From Kudoa neothunni (Eukaryota; Cnidaria), in contig OZ199838.1 of assembly GCA_964304625.1 (NCBI GenBank), positions 4,712,001 to 4,776,000 of the forward strand: 64,000 nucleotides of DNA, read 5' to 3'. The notes under the pieces are model-generated. The model was given only the letters and a program-made list of their open reading frames with translations. It was not told the origin of the DNA and searched no databases. Below are positions 51,303-63,557 of this stretch, in pieces. Made by a program: the position numbers and the translations under genes. Each line of letters begins with the position of its first letter. Within the stretch, counting starts at the first letter, position 1.

Positions 51303-53511
51303 CTAACGTACATGCTAGATTCCTGTTTATTAAAATCATTGAATAAGAATTTGGAATCTTCGTCTCAGTCTGGTATATTTTGAATTGGATAATTTACTTC
51401 TGGTAGCCGGTTTTACGCATTCTGTTGGAAACTTTTGATAGGTGGACAAATTCGAAACAACATTTTTAATTAAAACGCGCCTTAATTTTTTAACGATAAT
51501 TATGTTTAAAAAATTCGTATGGGAAATTTTAATAATAAAAAATATGAACTCATAATGTATGGATGATTATGTTTATAACACCAATAAAACTCGGGGGAGA
51601 GGTTAAACTTTGAAAAATTTCAATAAGAATATTACTTCTGAAGTGTCTTTAAAGCTAATTTTGTACATGTAGCCGCTCTTCAGTATGAGTCGTCCCTAAT
51701 TCCTTGTAGAGATTTTAAAAGCTTGCGATAAATTTAAAAAATTTGTCTTTGATATAAATAGGCCGCTGTAATACACTTTAATGAACATTTATTCTCACGT
51801 TACGTACATTTAATTGATATATAATGTTCAAAATTGTTATAACCATTTTTTCATCATTAATTTTGAGTTTGGATGAAGATTAAATCCTCCTAAAAAATTC
51901 TTTCCAATATTTTTGCTGATGTATTGCTATTAAACGCAATTATGAATTATAATTCCATTTTTTATTATATATATTAACTAGAGGTAAACTTTGGATTCAC
52001 ATTTTGATTCGTTCGTCACGAATGATGTTAATATTCAGCTATATTAAAAATATAGGTTATAGCTAGAAAGGATAAATAAAGAACATCAGAATTAGAATCA
52101 GATTAAATATTCACTATTTTAGTCTACGTAAGGTTTTGTGCTTCCAGCGTAGAGGCGGTTCTTTATTTATTCCACCAGAAAAAATATTCTGATGCATAAA
52201 ATATAAGTTTTCAGTAGTTTGTTAGATATTTTCCCCAAGGCTTAAAGCTTTCCAAATAGATCCATTCTTGTTTTGTTTACCTCTAGAGTTGAAATTCTTT
52301 TTCTATATGAAGCTTTCGCGTAAGGAAAGCCCGAGCTATTATTTTCATACATCTGTTATAATTGATTGTTACATTTTAATCCTTTCTTTGGCTTGTTTAG
52401 TGATTATTCTCCTCAAAAAATCGAGATTTTTATCTCTTTATTCTTCTGGAGCATTAACAGCTTCATTTATTGCACAATTCTCCCTAAGTTGTTTACTTTT
52501 TAAGATTACTCTAATACACACTCTCTTGGAGTATTAATCTTATTTATTCATATGGCACTCTCTTCGTAGCGACTTTGATATATTTTCTGTTGATTCCTAA
52601 AACAAAGCCACAACATTTTTTTCTGTTACCTATATCTAGAAATTATAAGATGTAATACGGAGAAGTATTGCCATTTTTTCTTATTTTATGGCTAGATTTT
52701 TAAAATTAGTAATATTCGGAGGTATTAATTTAAATATAATCTATTATTTAATGAGAAGATTTCTACCGCCGATGACTGTTAAAAGTTGGTAACTATTACT
52801 GCTTCCTTTCTTGTTAGCGTGTTCGTCAAACCGTTACAAAAATATCCTTAATAACATTGCGAAAAATAAAAATTTTGAAATATTATGTTAGTATAACCTA
52901 AATGAACCTAAAAATATGCCCTATATGGTATTGAAATATTGCCATTTTTCGTGTTTGGAATTTTTAATGTCTATTTGATCGATTGTACGTTAAATATTAA
53001 TGAATCAAAGTTTTCTCATAACCGCCATCTAAAACTATATAATATTTACTTTTATTATTTTTTACTCGGGTAAAAATATTGACTAGGATTTTCGTACCTC
53101 GTAGTGAACCTTTTTGATTAAATATTTGCTAGAGTTTCCATTATACGATTTAGCGGTTCATCCACGTTAGATTTGTTATAAATATATCATTGTTTCATTG
53201 TTGCCGATTAAATCATGGGAATTTTTTTAAATCTTTCACTGCTAACTTCAAGAATTCTTTTAATCACTGAAGTGTAATTTACTCCAATGAGTCGTTTACT
53301 ATATCCAAATTCGCTATATAAGATATAAGAGTAGTAATGATGCCTGTAGTTTTCTTTATTTAGATCTCTTTTTTTAGGTTTTTGCTTTGACATTAAAGTT
53401 AGAAAAAAAATAATTAGTGCTTTTTACCAAAAAATATGTAATGATTCGATCATGCTATTTTGTAATATCTGAAATAGTTTTAATCGAACAGTATGCAATA
53501 AATCTAATCTT
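51303..53511. other. Intergenic or unresolved intron
   Basis: No coding chain supported. An 89-codon open frame at 52268-52537 is hydrophobic with two possible membrane segments, but it has no recognised family and lies in AT-rich DNA where such frames arise by chance. Confidence 0.3.
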
Positions 53512-54670
53512 AGTGATCAAATTATTAAATCACTCACAAACTGTGGGAAACCGGCTATCTTTATCTTTCTGTCTTGATCTGTTGGTTTATCATTTATTTA
53601 TTGTGTACGCAATACAATTTATACCAATTTTCAAGGTTCTTACTTTGAATCGGAACAAACGCTCACATCATTTGGAAAATATCTCTTTATGGTAAATTTA
53701 ATAATACATACATTTGTATTTGTATGTAAAATATTTTTCATTTTCAATGCTTTTTAGAACAATATTGAAAATTTGTTGAACTTTCTATATTCTGATACTA
53801 TTCTCCAAGAACCACTTGTACTTGCTCGTTTACAATCACTTTTCGAAGTTGTTGTAAATTATGTAAATTCTAATTCGTTGTAGTAAGAATTGTCTTCTAA
53901 TTAAACAAACATGGTAGGGTCTATTTTTCAATTTTAACAACTTACTCGCCAACAATATATCACTTCAAAGGGAAATTATTGTTTCTCTTTTTAACAAAAC
54001 TTTACAAGTAAATTATTTTCTAGCTACTCTCTTGTCTTAACAAGTGAAAATTTTAGGCAATCTTCTATCATCAAAATGATCCCACTCCTCAAAATCTACT
54101 TGTCACCCATGCGTTTCTCATTTACAAGAACTATGTAATCAGTTATGAGGGGTAGGATAGAATCTATATTCGGATTTAGTTTGTTTTCAAAGAGCTATTC
54201 AGAGAGGGAATTTTATCTATTGGTATCTCCTCAGTCCCACAGCTTTTAGAGGTTATCTATTTTACTGAATTAAAACTGCAATCTGTTTTAGGATGTGGAA
54301 CAATCGTTTTCCCAATTTTCCTCTCACGATCTTGATATCACCAATATTTCCTATTGCAACAATTCTTTTGTCAAACAAAAAAAGTGTTTCAAAGCGCTTT
54401 TCTCAGCTATCATCAATGTATATTGATAATTTTTTTTCGACTCTAGCATTCGCATAAACTCATTATAAATTATCATGTTTACTAAAATATGTAGTCGTTC
54501 AAAGTAATAATGTTGAATTTTAGCATCTTAATGGTACACAAACCGAACGTGAACAATGTGGCAATCTTTCCTTCTCTGTACAGTATGCGAATGCGATCAA
54601 ACTGCAAAAATCCAAATCTATGCCAACTCAAAATATTGATATTATTGACGTTGCTAGCATATTTCAATAG
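53512..54670 (+). CDS. Unidentified helical-repeat-like gene
   Basis: In-phase exons: about 53512-53540, about 53636-53691, 53758-53862, 53918-54007, 54057-54134, 54180-54251, 54292-54417 and 54524-54670 (stop TAG). Introns of 40-106 bp have GT...AG ends. The translation is continuous and protein-like: SYFESEQTLTSFGKYLFM, NNIENLLNFLYSDTILQEPL, LARLQSLFEVVVNY, ISLQREIIVSLFNKTLQ, PTPQNLLVTHAFLIYKNY, FKELFREGILSIGISSVPQL and VKQKKCFKALFSAIIN. The composition suggests stacked helices, as in exportins or other ARM/HEAT proteins, but I recognise no diagnostic motif. The 5' end is not resolved; the gene could start further upstream. Confidence 0.45.
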
Positions 54671-56149
54671 AATTTTTTTCGTGCTGAATGTGATCTCTAT
54701 TGTATCTGTATTTGTTTAATTTAATAGTCGCCCAATTTTTTGATTGGCGGGTCGCATTTTCGATTTCCATGCGCTTAGAGGGCCGGATTAAAACAGTTGT
54801 TTTTCTAGACAATTATAAAAATGAAGCAAACATACCGGTTTTTACATCCAAACCCGGAATACTTTAACTTAAGGTTAATGGCAATTTTTTCTTGTTATGT
54901 AATAGCGTTAGATAAACAAAGAGAAGTTTATATATATAAATACCGAATACACGTATTATTTTGATCCAATTGCGGTTGACATCCATTAAAGAAAAATCTT
55001 GACCAAAGAATGTTTCGAAATGCTCAAAATAACCCTTTAGATTATATTCAGTCATCTTGATTGAAGCGTTTCTGGTATCCTTTCTAATAATCTTTTTGAG
55101 CAGATTAGTAGCCTATATTTTTTAGCCAAGTCACTTAGTGTTGACTTCGGAATTCCTAAATCCTAGGAAACTACTTTCTGGCCCTCTCCATTGTTAACAA
55201 CAAGATTGCAAGCAAGAACTCCCTTATCTTTAGGATTATGCATTTTTCTGGACTTCCGTAATGTTGCTTGATTTAGATCTAGTTTCAATTGCGACGAATT
55301 CACTTTTAACGCTGAAAAAAATAGTTTCAATTACAACGAATCCGGTACTGTTTGCAACAAATCTGGTTTTGGATGAAAAACCAACCCGGTGATTAAATAT
55401 AGGATATTATGAATTTATTTTTGAATGTGAAACATGAAAATGGTTTTTGTTCCATAAAAGTTTATCCCACTGAGGTGCCAAACGAGTAGTTCAATCATAA
55501 GCAATGCGTTAAGATATTAACTGAAAACAGATTCCTGTGGTAGGATTTAACTTTTTTTGAATATAAGATCCTATTGGTATTAAATACAATCCGTAGTCTG
55601 CGGTATAATTCAAAGAAGTCGCAATATTGATTATATTTGTGGTTGTAATTAAAAATTGATTTTTTCAAACAAAAATTACTTAGTTTATTAATTTGATTGT
55701 ATTCGAGTTTTGTGGATACTAGTAAGGTGTTCACTTGCCGAGTTATAAATTTTGAATTATTCTTTTATTCATCGCCATTTAGACGTAAGTACATAATTTT
55801 ATCAAGTACTGTATATGATGTTAGCAGTTATCTAAGGAACGGTGGTTATTATTTCAGCATTTTGAATTTCTAGTAACAAATCAATTAAACCCAAACTAAT
55901 CAAAATTAGCATTAATAAATTCAATTAATATATCATTTAAGTTTAAATAATTAAGAAATATAAATTGTTGGAAGCACGTGAATCAAATAAAACTTTAAAA
56001 AAATATTTTATCGTTTCATATCTTTTACGTGTTGAGAAGCTTGCTATATTAGTGTGTCGATATTCTCTATTATTTAATTATAACTAAATAAAACCATAAG
56101 AAACTAGATGAGGAGTTTTAATCATCGTTAATCTACTAAAGTAATGTAC
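54671..56149. other. Intergenic with transposon fragments
   Basis: 54725-54790 resembles an inner hAT end (GGCGGGTCGCATTTTCG, then GAGGGCCGGATT). On the minus strand 55070-55242 reads MHNPKDKGVLACNLVV, then after a TAG DLGIPKSTLSDLAKKY, a decayed helix-turn-helix like that of Tc1/mariner or pogo transposases. Both are fragments only. Confidence 0.4.
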
Positions 56150-56641
56150 TTTTTTTGTTTACAAGGTCAAACCCCCGGCGCAACTTGTAAGGTGAAGTTC
56201 GGGCTGGTTTGGCTTCCCCATTTACACTGTAGGCACTGCAGCGCCATATTTAGGCGGTTTACGTTTATGCGATAATGTGGGATTTTAACCCATTAAACAT
56301 CCTCGTTTTGGAGCAACCACCACCCCAACCATATCCTGGACTAACCCAGAATTAATCTGGAAGAGTCGTCTGAACGCGGGCGTTGGCTCTACGGAAGCCC
56401 CCTACTGGGTTGTATTTCTCTCCTGTACCCTTGCGTTTATGAGCGCCCGAATCTACCCTTCTGCCAGGCTCCCCTCCCAGCTGCAAGCAAGGCCACGATA
56501 AATCGTAGATCCTTGCAATTACTACAGCCTTCCTACTTAATTTCGGATTAGGAATACAGAAACGCCTGGACTAGACTTCGAATTCACAACCTCATGGTAC
56601 GCGATCTCGACCTAGCACCACTATGCCATATTGTCCAGGCT
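56150..56641 (-). repeat. tRNA-derived SINE
   Basis: On the minus strand the first 78 bases (56641-56564) look like a tRNA: the 5' string GCCTGGAC pairs perfectly with the 3' GTCCAGGC as an acceptor stem, a box-A-like TGGCATAGTGG lies at the expected D-arm position, and a degenerate box B (GAATTCGAAGTC) lies in the T-arm position. A GC-richer body of about 390 bp without open frames follows, ending in a short A-run (CAAAAAAAG on the minus strand, about 56151-56160). This is the plan of a tRNA-derived SINE. Neither a reverse-transcriptase-coding partner nor a second SINE copy was seen in the window. Confidence 0.65.
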
Positions 56642-58638
56642 TAATGCAATGCACTGATAGCCTTCAAGAGAACCGATACGATACAGTTTTGAGGGTGAAA
56701 GCGCATTCTAGTTTTAGCGGGGATATCGCCGGCAATATTTTGGTGACCTTTCATCTAGATAAGCGTTTTCTAACTGGCTGGTCGTGTGATAATCAAATAA
56801 GGCTTAATACATGCGAAATTTTTAAACTTAATCTGACATTTTTTATTACGTTTCATTTAATCAAACTTTCTGAGGGTTATTTTAGTCAATCCTCAAAATG
56901 ATTTGAAGTATAAATGTCATAAAATAATTTAATTATAATATTTTCTTTTTTATTTAATCAGATTAAACATAAAATAAAAACGATTGCATCATTCAATAAA
57001 ATATGAACAGATCGTAAAAAATAGGCTTATTGGAATAATTTGTCTCAACATATTCATACGAAAATTGGTTGAAATTATTTTATTATAAAAAATCATAGAA
57101 TGTTAAAAAATAGTGTAATTATAAAATAATGCAAATAACCTCTCTTAATAGAAATAAATCAAATTTTCTTATAATCAGTTTGTTCTTTTATTGTGGCCGT
57201 TTAGTTCTCCAAAATAAATGTAAATTTCGCCTCATCAAATATAAGGGAGATAGGTCTAATTTTCACCCGGGATGCGCTACTTTAGTTAATTTATAAAAGT
57301 ATTTACATACCAAAGAATTGGTTCATATTAAAACAAATATTTTTTTTACCCAATACACGCATGATTTATTCGACTGATCGTTAAAAGAATTAACAATGTC
57401 TTTTTAAGGTTTCATTCATTTTTCTCAATTGCGAAGAAATTTATTGAATTGAAACTTATTTAATCGTAATAAATAAGTAAATTATACAAGTAAATAGAAT
57501 TTTTTAAATAACTATTGCACGGAAGATGCGAGAGAATAGTTTATGTAGGATTAATGAAGTCAACACCTGCTGTGGTGGCAGCAATTAGGTAACTAAGTAT
57601 TTGGTTTAATCCCTCTACAAGAGCGGCACCGTTTTTCGTAACCATATGTGTTAGTATTCAGGGAATTTTCGATGTTGGTCTCAAAATGATTTTTCTCTGT
57701 GGCGTGTGGGTACAACACCATTTACTTTATACATAATTACAAATTAATTACTTAATTAATGGAGTATTTCTTAAAAGCCTGAAAGTTGAAACGTAATTAG
57801 CATAACAATCACTATTTTTCCAAGAATATTAAATTAAAAAATTATGCCAAATACTTTCACATTGATAGTCTACTTATTTATGCTGAGATATTAATCGAAA
57901 ACTTAAAAAATTACAAAACCTACGTACAAGACAAATTAAAAAATTATATTTTGAAACAGTAACCATTGAAATTATTCATAGTTTAATAAATACTAAAATT
58001 AATCCTCCGTAACAATATAATAAATATATTAGACAATATCATTAATATTGTAATAAATACTTATTTTTACATAATAAATAATAAATACACAAGAAAACTT
58101 TAACAACTTCATTTATAAATGATAAAAAATTTCAAATCTAAAGAATTAAACAGGTTCCCTTTCTCTATGATATTTCCCTTAAGACCACCCAGGGGTACAG
58201 GAAATTTGAATCAATTAATTCCTTCTCAGTCTTTCGGAAATTAATTAATTTATCTTGAATGGTTTGTAAACTTAAAATTATGCCACGTCCATACAATAAT
58301 AAGAAGCTGATAAATAAAAAACGACTTAAAATAATTTCTATCAATATTTACAATCTAACCATAAGTGCAATGTTAATTCATTTTCCATTTTTTGCAAGAA
58401 AGATTACACAACATTATTTTCAAGTGAGTCGATCATGATTATTTTTAGTTAACTATACATTATATTGAGATCAATCGAATCAATTGAATTTCCGAAAGCA
58501 TACAGAATATTTTCGTGGGAACATCGTTACCTAAATGCTCACTCACCTGTATATGCGCAGTCACGGCTCTACAAAAGTTTGATTTTGTTTTCTTTCTTGA
58601 AAACTGCTTCTATTAATGAATTTAAATTTTTTCTTAGA
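56642..58638. other. Intergenic upstream of glucosidase II gene
   Basis: No gene supported. The upstream regulatory region of the glucosidase gene must lie here, but no promoter motif can be named. The open frame 56623-56901 overlaps the SINE head and is discounted. Confidence 0.35.
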
Positions 58639-61600
58639 ATGCACCGAGTCAATATCTTATTTCTTCTCATATCAGTTATAATGATGTCGAATGAGATATT
58701 GTGTGTGGATAGAAATAAATTTAAAACATGTGAACAACAAGATTTTTGCAGGTAAAAGTTATCCTATTATTTTGCACAAAAATTGATCATAATTAGGGAT
58801 TTAATAAAATTAAATCCCAATAATTTTCGTTTTAAACTCGAATCTAATACGGTTAAATGTGGGAATGGTGTCATGGAAGCAATTTATTCTAATACTGAAG
58901 ACAAAGACGAAGTCAAATCCAGGATTCTAGTTCAAGTGTCCAACGTAGAATCGCTGGAAGCTGTTCGCGTAAAAGTAACTGAGATCGATCCAACCTATCA
59001 TCGATTCGAAGTGTTTCGAGATATTTTAAATCAAGGGATCCAAGATGAACCTTCTATCAATGCGTAATGTTTTTGCTGTATAAGTAGTTTTTTATTTTTT
59101 ATTAAAGCCATAAAAGATTAATCTCTAACGATAAACAATGCATAATGAATTTGAACAATAACGTCCAATTGTATTTTCAGTATGAACCATTGTTGATCTA
59201 TGCCAGTGATGGCGAATCAACATTCTTCTCCCTTAATGAGCATGGTTTACTTCAGATGGAGTCACATAAAAATAGGTAGTTGATTTTTTGGTCAAACGAT
59301 TTTGTAAATATTTGTAAAAGTGATGGTTATCGAATCGTAAAGAATACCAACCAAACATCCACCGTATTTTAACATTTGACGTTTTTGTTAATTTCTAAAT
59401 TGAATTAGGAGGCATTTCCAGAAGTTCCGAAGGGTATAATTTGATTGGTTCATTAATTCGTTCATTTGAAAGATCATTTCGTTAACAGGCAGAAGAGCTG
59501 TGAGTCTTGATGTAAATTTTAAAAATTTTGACCAACTCTATGGACTCCCTGAGCACACCGACGAGTTTGCCATGGATTTCAGGTATTAATTTAGATCTTG
59601 TTTACTCTTTGTTCAATTACTATTCTCTTCAATAAATAGTAAAAACCAACCTTATCGACTGAAAAATTTGGATGTGTTTGAATATGAGCTTGATGAGCGT
59701 ATGGCATTGTATGGCGCAGTTCCTTTTGTTCATGCTCACAGGTATTTTTGAATCAAACTCAAGGACACAATGATTTTTTATTGATTAGTGCGAAAAAATC
59801 GATTGGTGTTTTTTGGAACAACGTAGCTGAAACATGGGTTGATTTGAAAAGTGTCACTGTAATTCTTATTGTTTAGATCTGTAATGTGTAGTCTTTTTAA
59901 GAAAAATGAATATGTCATCTTCAAAAAGGACACTGGTGACAGACGTTTACATTTCATATCAGAAGCTGGTATTGTTGATTTGTTTATTATGTTTGGCCCT
60001 ACCCCTCATGATGTCTCAAAACAATTTGCTTCTATAATTGGTTATCAACAACTTCCTCCAGTAATTGTTTTTTGCATAAATTCTTATTATAACGATTGTA
60101 AAGTTGACCTCGATTGGCTTTCATCAATGCCGTTGGAATTATATGACTCAAGAAGAAACAGCTGAGTATGCTTGTTTGTGTGGTTTATAATAAAATTATG
60201 TGTAGAATTGTCCAAAAATTCGATGAACACGATATTCCCTTAGATTATATATGGTTAGACATTGAACATACTGATAGAAAAAAGTATCTCAATTTTACCC
60301 AAAACCCCAATAAACAAAGTGTGAATATATTCTCCATTAAGATATTTCACGTGGAACCCAAGCACATTTAACGATCCTGTAGCTATGTTAAAAAACATAA
60401 CCGACCTAGGAAGACGAGTACTTCTTTCAAATTAATCTATCTATCCATCTCATTGATTGATTTATTTATTTATTTAGTTGGTAACTATTGTTGATCCCCA
60501 TATCGCTACCCTATCAGAGCATAAAATTTATTCTGTAATTGAATTGCTTTGAATGACCAACTTGCCAACCTATGGTAAAATTATTTATTTCCTCCTTATT
60601 TTAATAGGATTTCCTTGCTGATAACAACAAGTGCCTTGTTAAAAATGCGGATGGAAGTAGATTTGATGGATGGTGCTGGCCTGGCAACTCTGTATATCCT
60701 GATCTTCTCAATCCTGAAGCAAGACAACTTTTCTCCAAATATTTCAGCTTTGATTTATATAAAGTAGAAGTTTAATAAACAGCGTAGTAAGGGAGTGATA
60801 TTTGGATTTTCTAGGGATCCTCTGTTGATGTTCACACATGGATCGATATGAACGAAGTAGAACATTGTTTAAACGAGTTATTTTAATGCAAATCATTAAT
60901 ATTTGTTGGTGTAGCCATCGGTGTTTAGTGGGCCCGAAGTTACCGCCCCGAAAGATACAGTATACTATGGAAACTGGGAAAATAGAGATATTCACAATAT
61001 ATATGGTTATTTGTTTCACGAGGCAGTCTTTCAAGGGTTGCTCAAACGCACCAATGGGCGATATAGACCGTTCATTCTTTCACGATCCTTCTACGCTGGC
61101 ACTCAAAAATTCGGTGCTGTTTGGACTGGAGATAACTTTGCCAAATGGGGCCACCTTAAGGTTTCCATACCAATGTTGTTGTCGCTTAGTGTCTCTGGAG
61201 TTCATTTTGTTGGGGCTGATGTTGGCGGATTTTTTGGCCACCCCAGTGAAGAACTTTTTATTCGTTGGATGCAAGCTGGCTCATTGACTCCCTTTATGCG
61301 TAGTCACGCCCATCTAGATAGTCCTAAAAGAGAGCCTTGGGTTTACAGCAAAAAATGTCTTGATATCACTCGAGAAACAATCTCATTGCGATACACCTAT
61401 CTTCCTTATCTCTATCTAGCATTCTATGAATCAAGTCTACTTGGAAAACCGATCATGAAGTAATATCTACGCCTGTAAGTAGTGTGATCTTGTTCTATCT
61501 CAGACCGCTTTGGTTCAATTTCCCCGAAGACACTCAAACATTCAAATTGGAATCATCTTTCATGATAGGTTACTATTGTTGTTTCCAATGACATTCAACA

Positions 61601-62461
61601 GTAAAACTGCGTATATAGGCGATGCTCTTCTTGCAATACCTGTCCTAGATGAAGGTAGCACCAAAGTTAGGGCCTATTTCCCAGCACACAATATCTCTAG
61701 AACAGTAGATGATTAAATATGTTGACCCCGAATTTGAACTCATGGTTAGTTGTGGTATGATGTTGAAACCTATCAAAGTTACGAGGGAGGCAAAACCTAC
61801 GATGTTGATGCCCCTTTGGCTAAAGTAAACAATTCGTGTGAGAAGTTGTTTATATGTGTGTTTGAGTAGCTTCCATTGTTCCAAAAAGAAGGTACAATAA
61901 TACCTCGATGGATGAGGAAACGAAGGTCTGCATCTAGAATGTATTATGATCCAATAACTCTAGTGGTTATCCCCAACCAAGATGTGTCTACTCTTGTGCA
62001 ATTTAAATGTTCTGAGTTTTAAAACTTAGGGATATGCTGAAGGTAAACTTTACATGGACGATTTTGATACTACGGATCATCAAACTGCACAGGAGTATCT
62101 ACTTGTACGTTTCACTTTGGAGAATAACATGCTGAGCTCGACGTACTGTTTCAATTAATTTTTAATTGTTCCATATTTGTTCTCTGACTAGTATCTTACA
62201 TCTTCCCAAAAATCTTCAACTCAAAAACATCATTGAAAGAATAATTGTTTTTTCTGATCATCTTTCAACCCCTAAAGATTATCATATGAAATATAGTGGT
62301 TTCTAAATTATCCAATCCGAATGACAATTATTTTAGAAGGTGATGAGCTTAGATCAACCTATTCACTTGAATCAATAGTCAACTCAAAGGCTGGAAATAG
62401 TTTCATTATCCGAAATCCAATGCTCAATGTCAACAAAGAATTTACTGTTGTTTTTAACTGA
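58639..62461 (+). CDS. GANAB: Glucosidase II alpha subunit (neutral alpha-glucosidase AB)
   Basis: Twenty-one exons fit in phase from ATG 58639 to TGA 62461, giving about 889 residues, close to the family's roughly 940. The enzyme trims the two inner glucoses from N-glycans in the ER during calnexin-cycle folding control. It starts with a signal-peptide-like hydrophobic run ([11 protein letters not shown]), then the family's [12 protein letters not shown]. The GH31 domains follow: [105 protein letters not shown], the nucleophile site [19 protein letters not shown] (acid/base Asp), [26 protein letters not shown], and the C-terminal KEGTIIPRW and KLYMDDF. Introns are 38-74 bp except one of 217 bp (59276-59492) and one falls between the Glu and Pro of DMNEP. 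No stop or frameshift was found. Exon bounds in order: 58639-58751, 58797-59063, 59108-59275, 59493-59582, 59640-59741, 59789-59858, 59902-60060, 60104-60165, 60206-60283, 60342-60417, 60478-60534, 60608-60763, 60815-60856, 60915-61459, 61504-61568, 61619-61704, 61750-61824, 61870-61983, 62030-62142, 62192-62298, 62337-62461. Confidence 0.97.
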
Positions 62462-62546
62462 TATAAATTCCTTCTAATAATCATGGCAGGCTAGGCGAGC
62501 CATTTATCTGTTTCACTTCTCAGTTTTACTAATTTATAAATTTATT

Positions 62547-62556
62547 GTATAAATAA
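62547..62556 (+). promoter_or_regulatory. Polyadenylation signal candidate
   Basis: AATAAA lies within TATAAATAAAGGG about 90 bp after the glucosidase II stop codon. It is the first good match downstream of the gene. Confidence 0.5.
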
Positions 62557-62610
62557 AGGGATTTTTGGATAATTACTCTAGTTTGGCTGCAATAATAATA
62601 TAAAGAAGTA

Positions 62611-62837
62611 CAGTCGTGCCTGGATATCGCGCGGTTTGATGGGACCAACGAAAAACCATGCTGTAGGAAGGACATCTCGCAATAACTTGGCATAACATAT
62701 TTAGATTTTTTTATTGTTATTTTAAAAATAATAGTTTACAAGAGTTTTAAAAATAAAATTTATAGACCACTTTTGAAATTCTAAATTCAATTAACAATTC
62801 CACATTATTAAAATTATGCTATATCCAGATCCAACTG
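62611..62837. mobile_element. pogo/Tc1-type MITE M1
   Basis: TA-flanked (62609-62610 and 62838-62839). The left end CAGTCGTGCCTGGATATCGC and the reverse complement of the right end (CAGTTGGATCTGGATATAGC) form an imperfect inverted repeat. 227 bp, no open frame. Confidence 0.7.
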
Positions 62838-63321
62838 TATTTAGTGTATCAATTGTAAATTTGATTCTATTATGAAGTGTAAGGAGAAACGATATTTAAT
62901 TTACATCTTAAAAGCTAAGAATCTTGAGGAATGTTTTTTTGGATTATTTTTGTTGAGCTTCCGTCAAGTAAATAATCGGGATGAAGCAAACTTGAAATAA
63001 TGAAAAGCGCTTCAATGTTCTTTTTAAATAGAAGATAGTAAAGTTTAAAGAGAAAATTGTAAGACTTGACTATAAATAATCCTTCTTGATATATCAAAAC
63101 AAAGCTAATAGGGTTTTATTCTTTTATTACACTTTATGAAAAAAAATTTAAGAAAAATTAATTCGTTTGTCTGTGGTCGGATTTAAGGTCTTTACGTGTG
63201 TATTAAATACAGGTTTCATTCAATTTTTTATATGAACAAGCTTACGTAACTGAAAATACGGAAAATATTTATTAATGATACACTTTTTAGACTTCTCATT
63301 TGTTCAGAAAATTTCACAATA

Positions 63322-63557
63322 CAGTCGAGATTCGATATTGCGTAATTTTTTGGACTGAAGAAAAATTACACAAAAAGGTTTTAAGCGATATCGAATCGGG
63401 GGCACATAGAAACAATATTTTTTTAATTTTTTCCCAAATTAGTAACTTATTAATTTTAATTATAATAATATTTTAAAATTAAATTCCTATGTAATTGTTA
63501 TCATAGTGAAAATCTTAAATTACGCAATATCCAATCACGCTATATCCAAATCGGCTG
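63322..63557. mobile_element. pogo/Tigger-type MITE M2
   Basis: The left end reads CAGTCGAGATTCGATATTGC; the reverse complement of the right end reads CAGCCGATTTGGATATAGCG. TA precedes the left end; the right flank is TG, so the duplication has diverged. The first 60 bases also align with the left edge of the Tigger relic at 24367 (TCGATAT..CGTAAT.TTTTGG), which suggests that this MITE is a deletion derivative of that lineage. Confidence 0.65.

Noticed and set aside
54510-54719. 69-codon plus-strand frame
   Set aside because: The overlapping exon 54524-54670 in another frame has a good acceptor, joins the upstream exon in phase and gives a more protein-like C-terminus.
56623-56901. 92-codon plus-strand frame
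   Set aside because: Starts within the tRNA-like head of the SINE and shows no homology or splice partners.
59171-59180. GTATTTTCAG as a splice acceptor in GANAB
   Set aside because: The upstream bases read in frame ([20 protein letters not shown]) and match the expected GANAB strand order, so the exon continues through; the acceptor is at 59107.
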